Origin: Candidatus Coatesiibacteriota bacterium
Lineage (GTDB): Bacteria; B130-G9
Assembly: GCA_003647755.1 (NCBI GenBank)
Contig: QMNL01000115.1
Coordinates: 1 to 6,082, forward strand
Length of the DNA stretch: 6,082 bases
Reading direction: 5' to 3'
Shown here: positions 5,566 to 6,082 of the stretch, piece after piece
How the letters are laid out: the number at the start of each line of letters is the position of its first letter
Position numbering within the stretch: the stretch's first letter is position 1
Notes under the pieces: generated by a model
Databases searched by the model: none
The model's input: the letters and a program-made list of their open reading frames with translations, nothing else
What the model was told of the DNA's origin: nothing
Translations under genes and position numbers: made by a program

Positions 5566-6082
5566 CCTATTGGAGGAAGGTAGCCCAGTGATGATTGCAG
5601 ACCCTCTTGCTTACATACCCGCCCCAGGATACGGGCAACAGGCTGTTGTGCCTTGCATTTGCTCTGATATTCAGACAGATCAGGTTGCTCGGTTGTGATA
5701 GAGCGCTCTCGCTGAGCCCTGCCAAATCGGTGTATCTGTCGCACGGATATTGAATGCCTCGACTGAAGGGGCAGACCAGGCCCGACTTAACAGAGCGAGC
5801 GGAGAGCGCCATCTGCAGAACCCCTGGTGTGAGCCCAGCATCCATCTGCTGTTCCAATTCCCGGCCGATCGCTCTCGGACTGTCGGCGTCCAGGATCACT
5901 GCGGGATAAAGAAACGGCCGTGCCAGATGGATGTAGGTGATATATGCTACCCAGAATCAATTGATGCCGGTCGGATGTAGCCCTGGTCCTAACCCCGGAT
6001 AACAGGCAAACCTGTGTTGGGGTCTTGTGCTGGCAGGCGGACGAATCCGCCTCTTATGAGAGAGCCAGTAGGGTCTCCTCTG
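5566..6082 (-). pseudogene. Decayed IS3-family transposase (OrfB, rve/DDE domain), partial
   Basis: Read on the minus strand from the right edge, the frame shows HRFACYPGLGPGLHPTGIN, a stop (TGA, 5957-5959), then FWVAYITYIHLARPF, AVILDADSPRAIG, LQMALSAR, SGLVCPFSRGIQY and YTDL. These follow the IS3-family pattern (YPNL...TGIN-R-VWVADITYI, VILDAFSRRVIG, ALEMAL, GLVHHSDRGVQY, YTDL). The stop replaces the Arg of NRVW by one base change (CGA to TGA). The first catalytic Asp is Tyr (TAT), and the Asp of HSDRG is lost. After about 5645 the match breaks. It resumes in another frame at about 5630-5566 with EGLQSSLGYLPPI, the C-terminal RLHSALGYLPP motif. The stretch between them, which would carry the catalytic Glu and about 35 residues, is missing. 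The N-terminal part and any OrfA lie beyond the right edge, and no terminal inverted repeat is visible. This is a dead relic, and nothing else is seen in this stretch. Confidence 0.85.

Noticed and set aside
5700..5709. Palindrome AGAGCGCTCT as a regulatory site
   Set aside because: It lies within the transposase relic and is short enough to occur by chance.
5567..5899. Minus-strand 110-residue open frame as an intact gene
   Set aside because: It is a fragment of the transposase relic between an in-frame stop and a frame change. The first two catalytic Asp are lost, and the segment with the catalytic Glu is missing.
5750..5980. Plus-strand open frame of 76 codons after the operon
   Set aside because: It is antisense to the IS3 transposase relic, whose motifs explain the sequence; the plus-strand product has no recognisable features and no ribosome binding site.

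Overview
The window holds one compact plus-strand operon, followed by the wreck of a transposon. The operon (45-5565) has six genes: a secreted coiled-coil protein of the DUF3450 type, a large ExbB/TolQ-type channel protein with an N-terminal periplasmic extension (TtpC-like), a second ordinary ExbB, ExbD, TonB, and an exported TPR protein. This content and order match the TtpC-containing TonB systems best known from Vibrio and relatives (TonB2 type). Such a system drives TonB-dependent outer-membrane transport with the proton motive force. No TonB-dependent receptor lies in the window, so the cargo is unknown.

Layout. 1-44: end of an upstream region with the first ribosome binding site. 45-2930: three genes with overlapping ends (DUF3450-type, TtpC-like, ExbB), which suggests translational coupling. 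2931-3030: a spacer with hairpin-forming, repeat-like DNA. 3031-3435: ExbD. 3436-3495: a short spacer with a small hairpin. 3496-4185: TonB. 4216-5565: TPR protein. 5566-6082: no intact gene, but almost the whole stretch reads on the minus strand as a decayed IS3-family transposase with a stop codon, lost catalytic residues, an internal deletion and a frame change. It runs off the right edge.

How the parts should work together (family knowledge plus inference): ExbB and ExbD form the inner-membrane proton channel, and TonB carries the energy across the periplasm. The TtpC-like protein adds a second channel-type membrane module with a periplasmic coiled-coil arm, and the DUF3450-type and TPR proteins are exported partners.

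Organism: a Gram-negative (diderm) bacterium of moderately high GC. Several gene starts and spacers contain AT-rich, hairpin-forming patches. They look like the dispersed intergenic repeats common in uncultured bacterial genomes (my impression is Planctomycetota, Omnitrophota and similar groups), so a non-proteobacterial host is plausible but not shown. The most unusual point is that one such patch (about 841-926) supplies the start and signal peptide of the TtpC-like gene and can fold into a long RNA hairpin just after its start codon.
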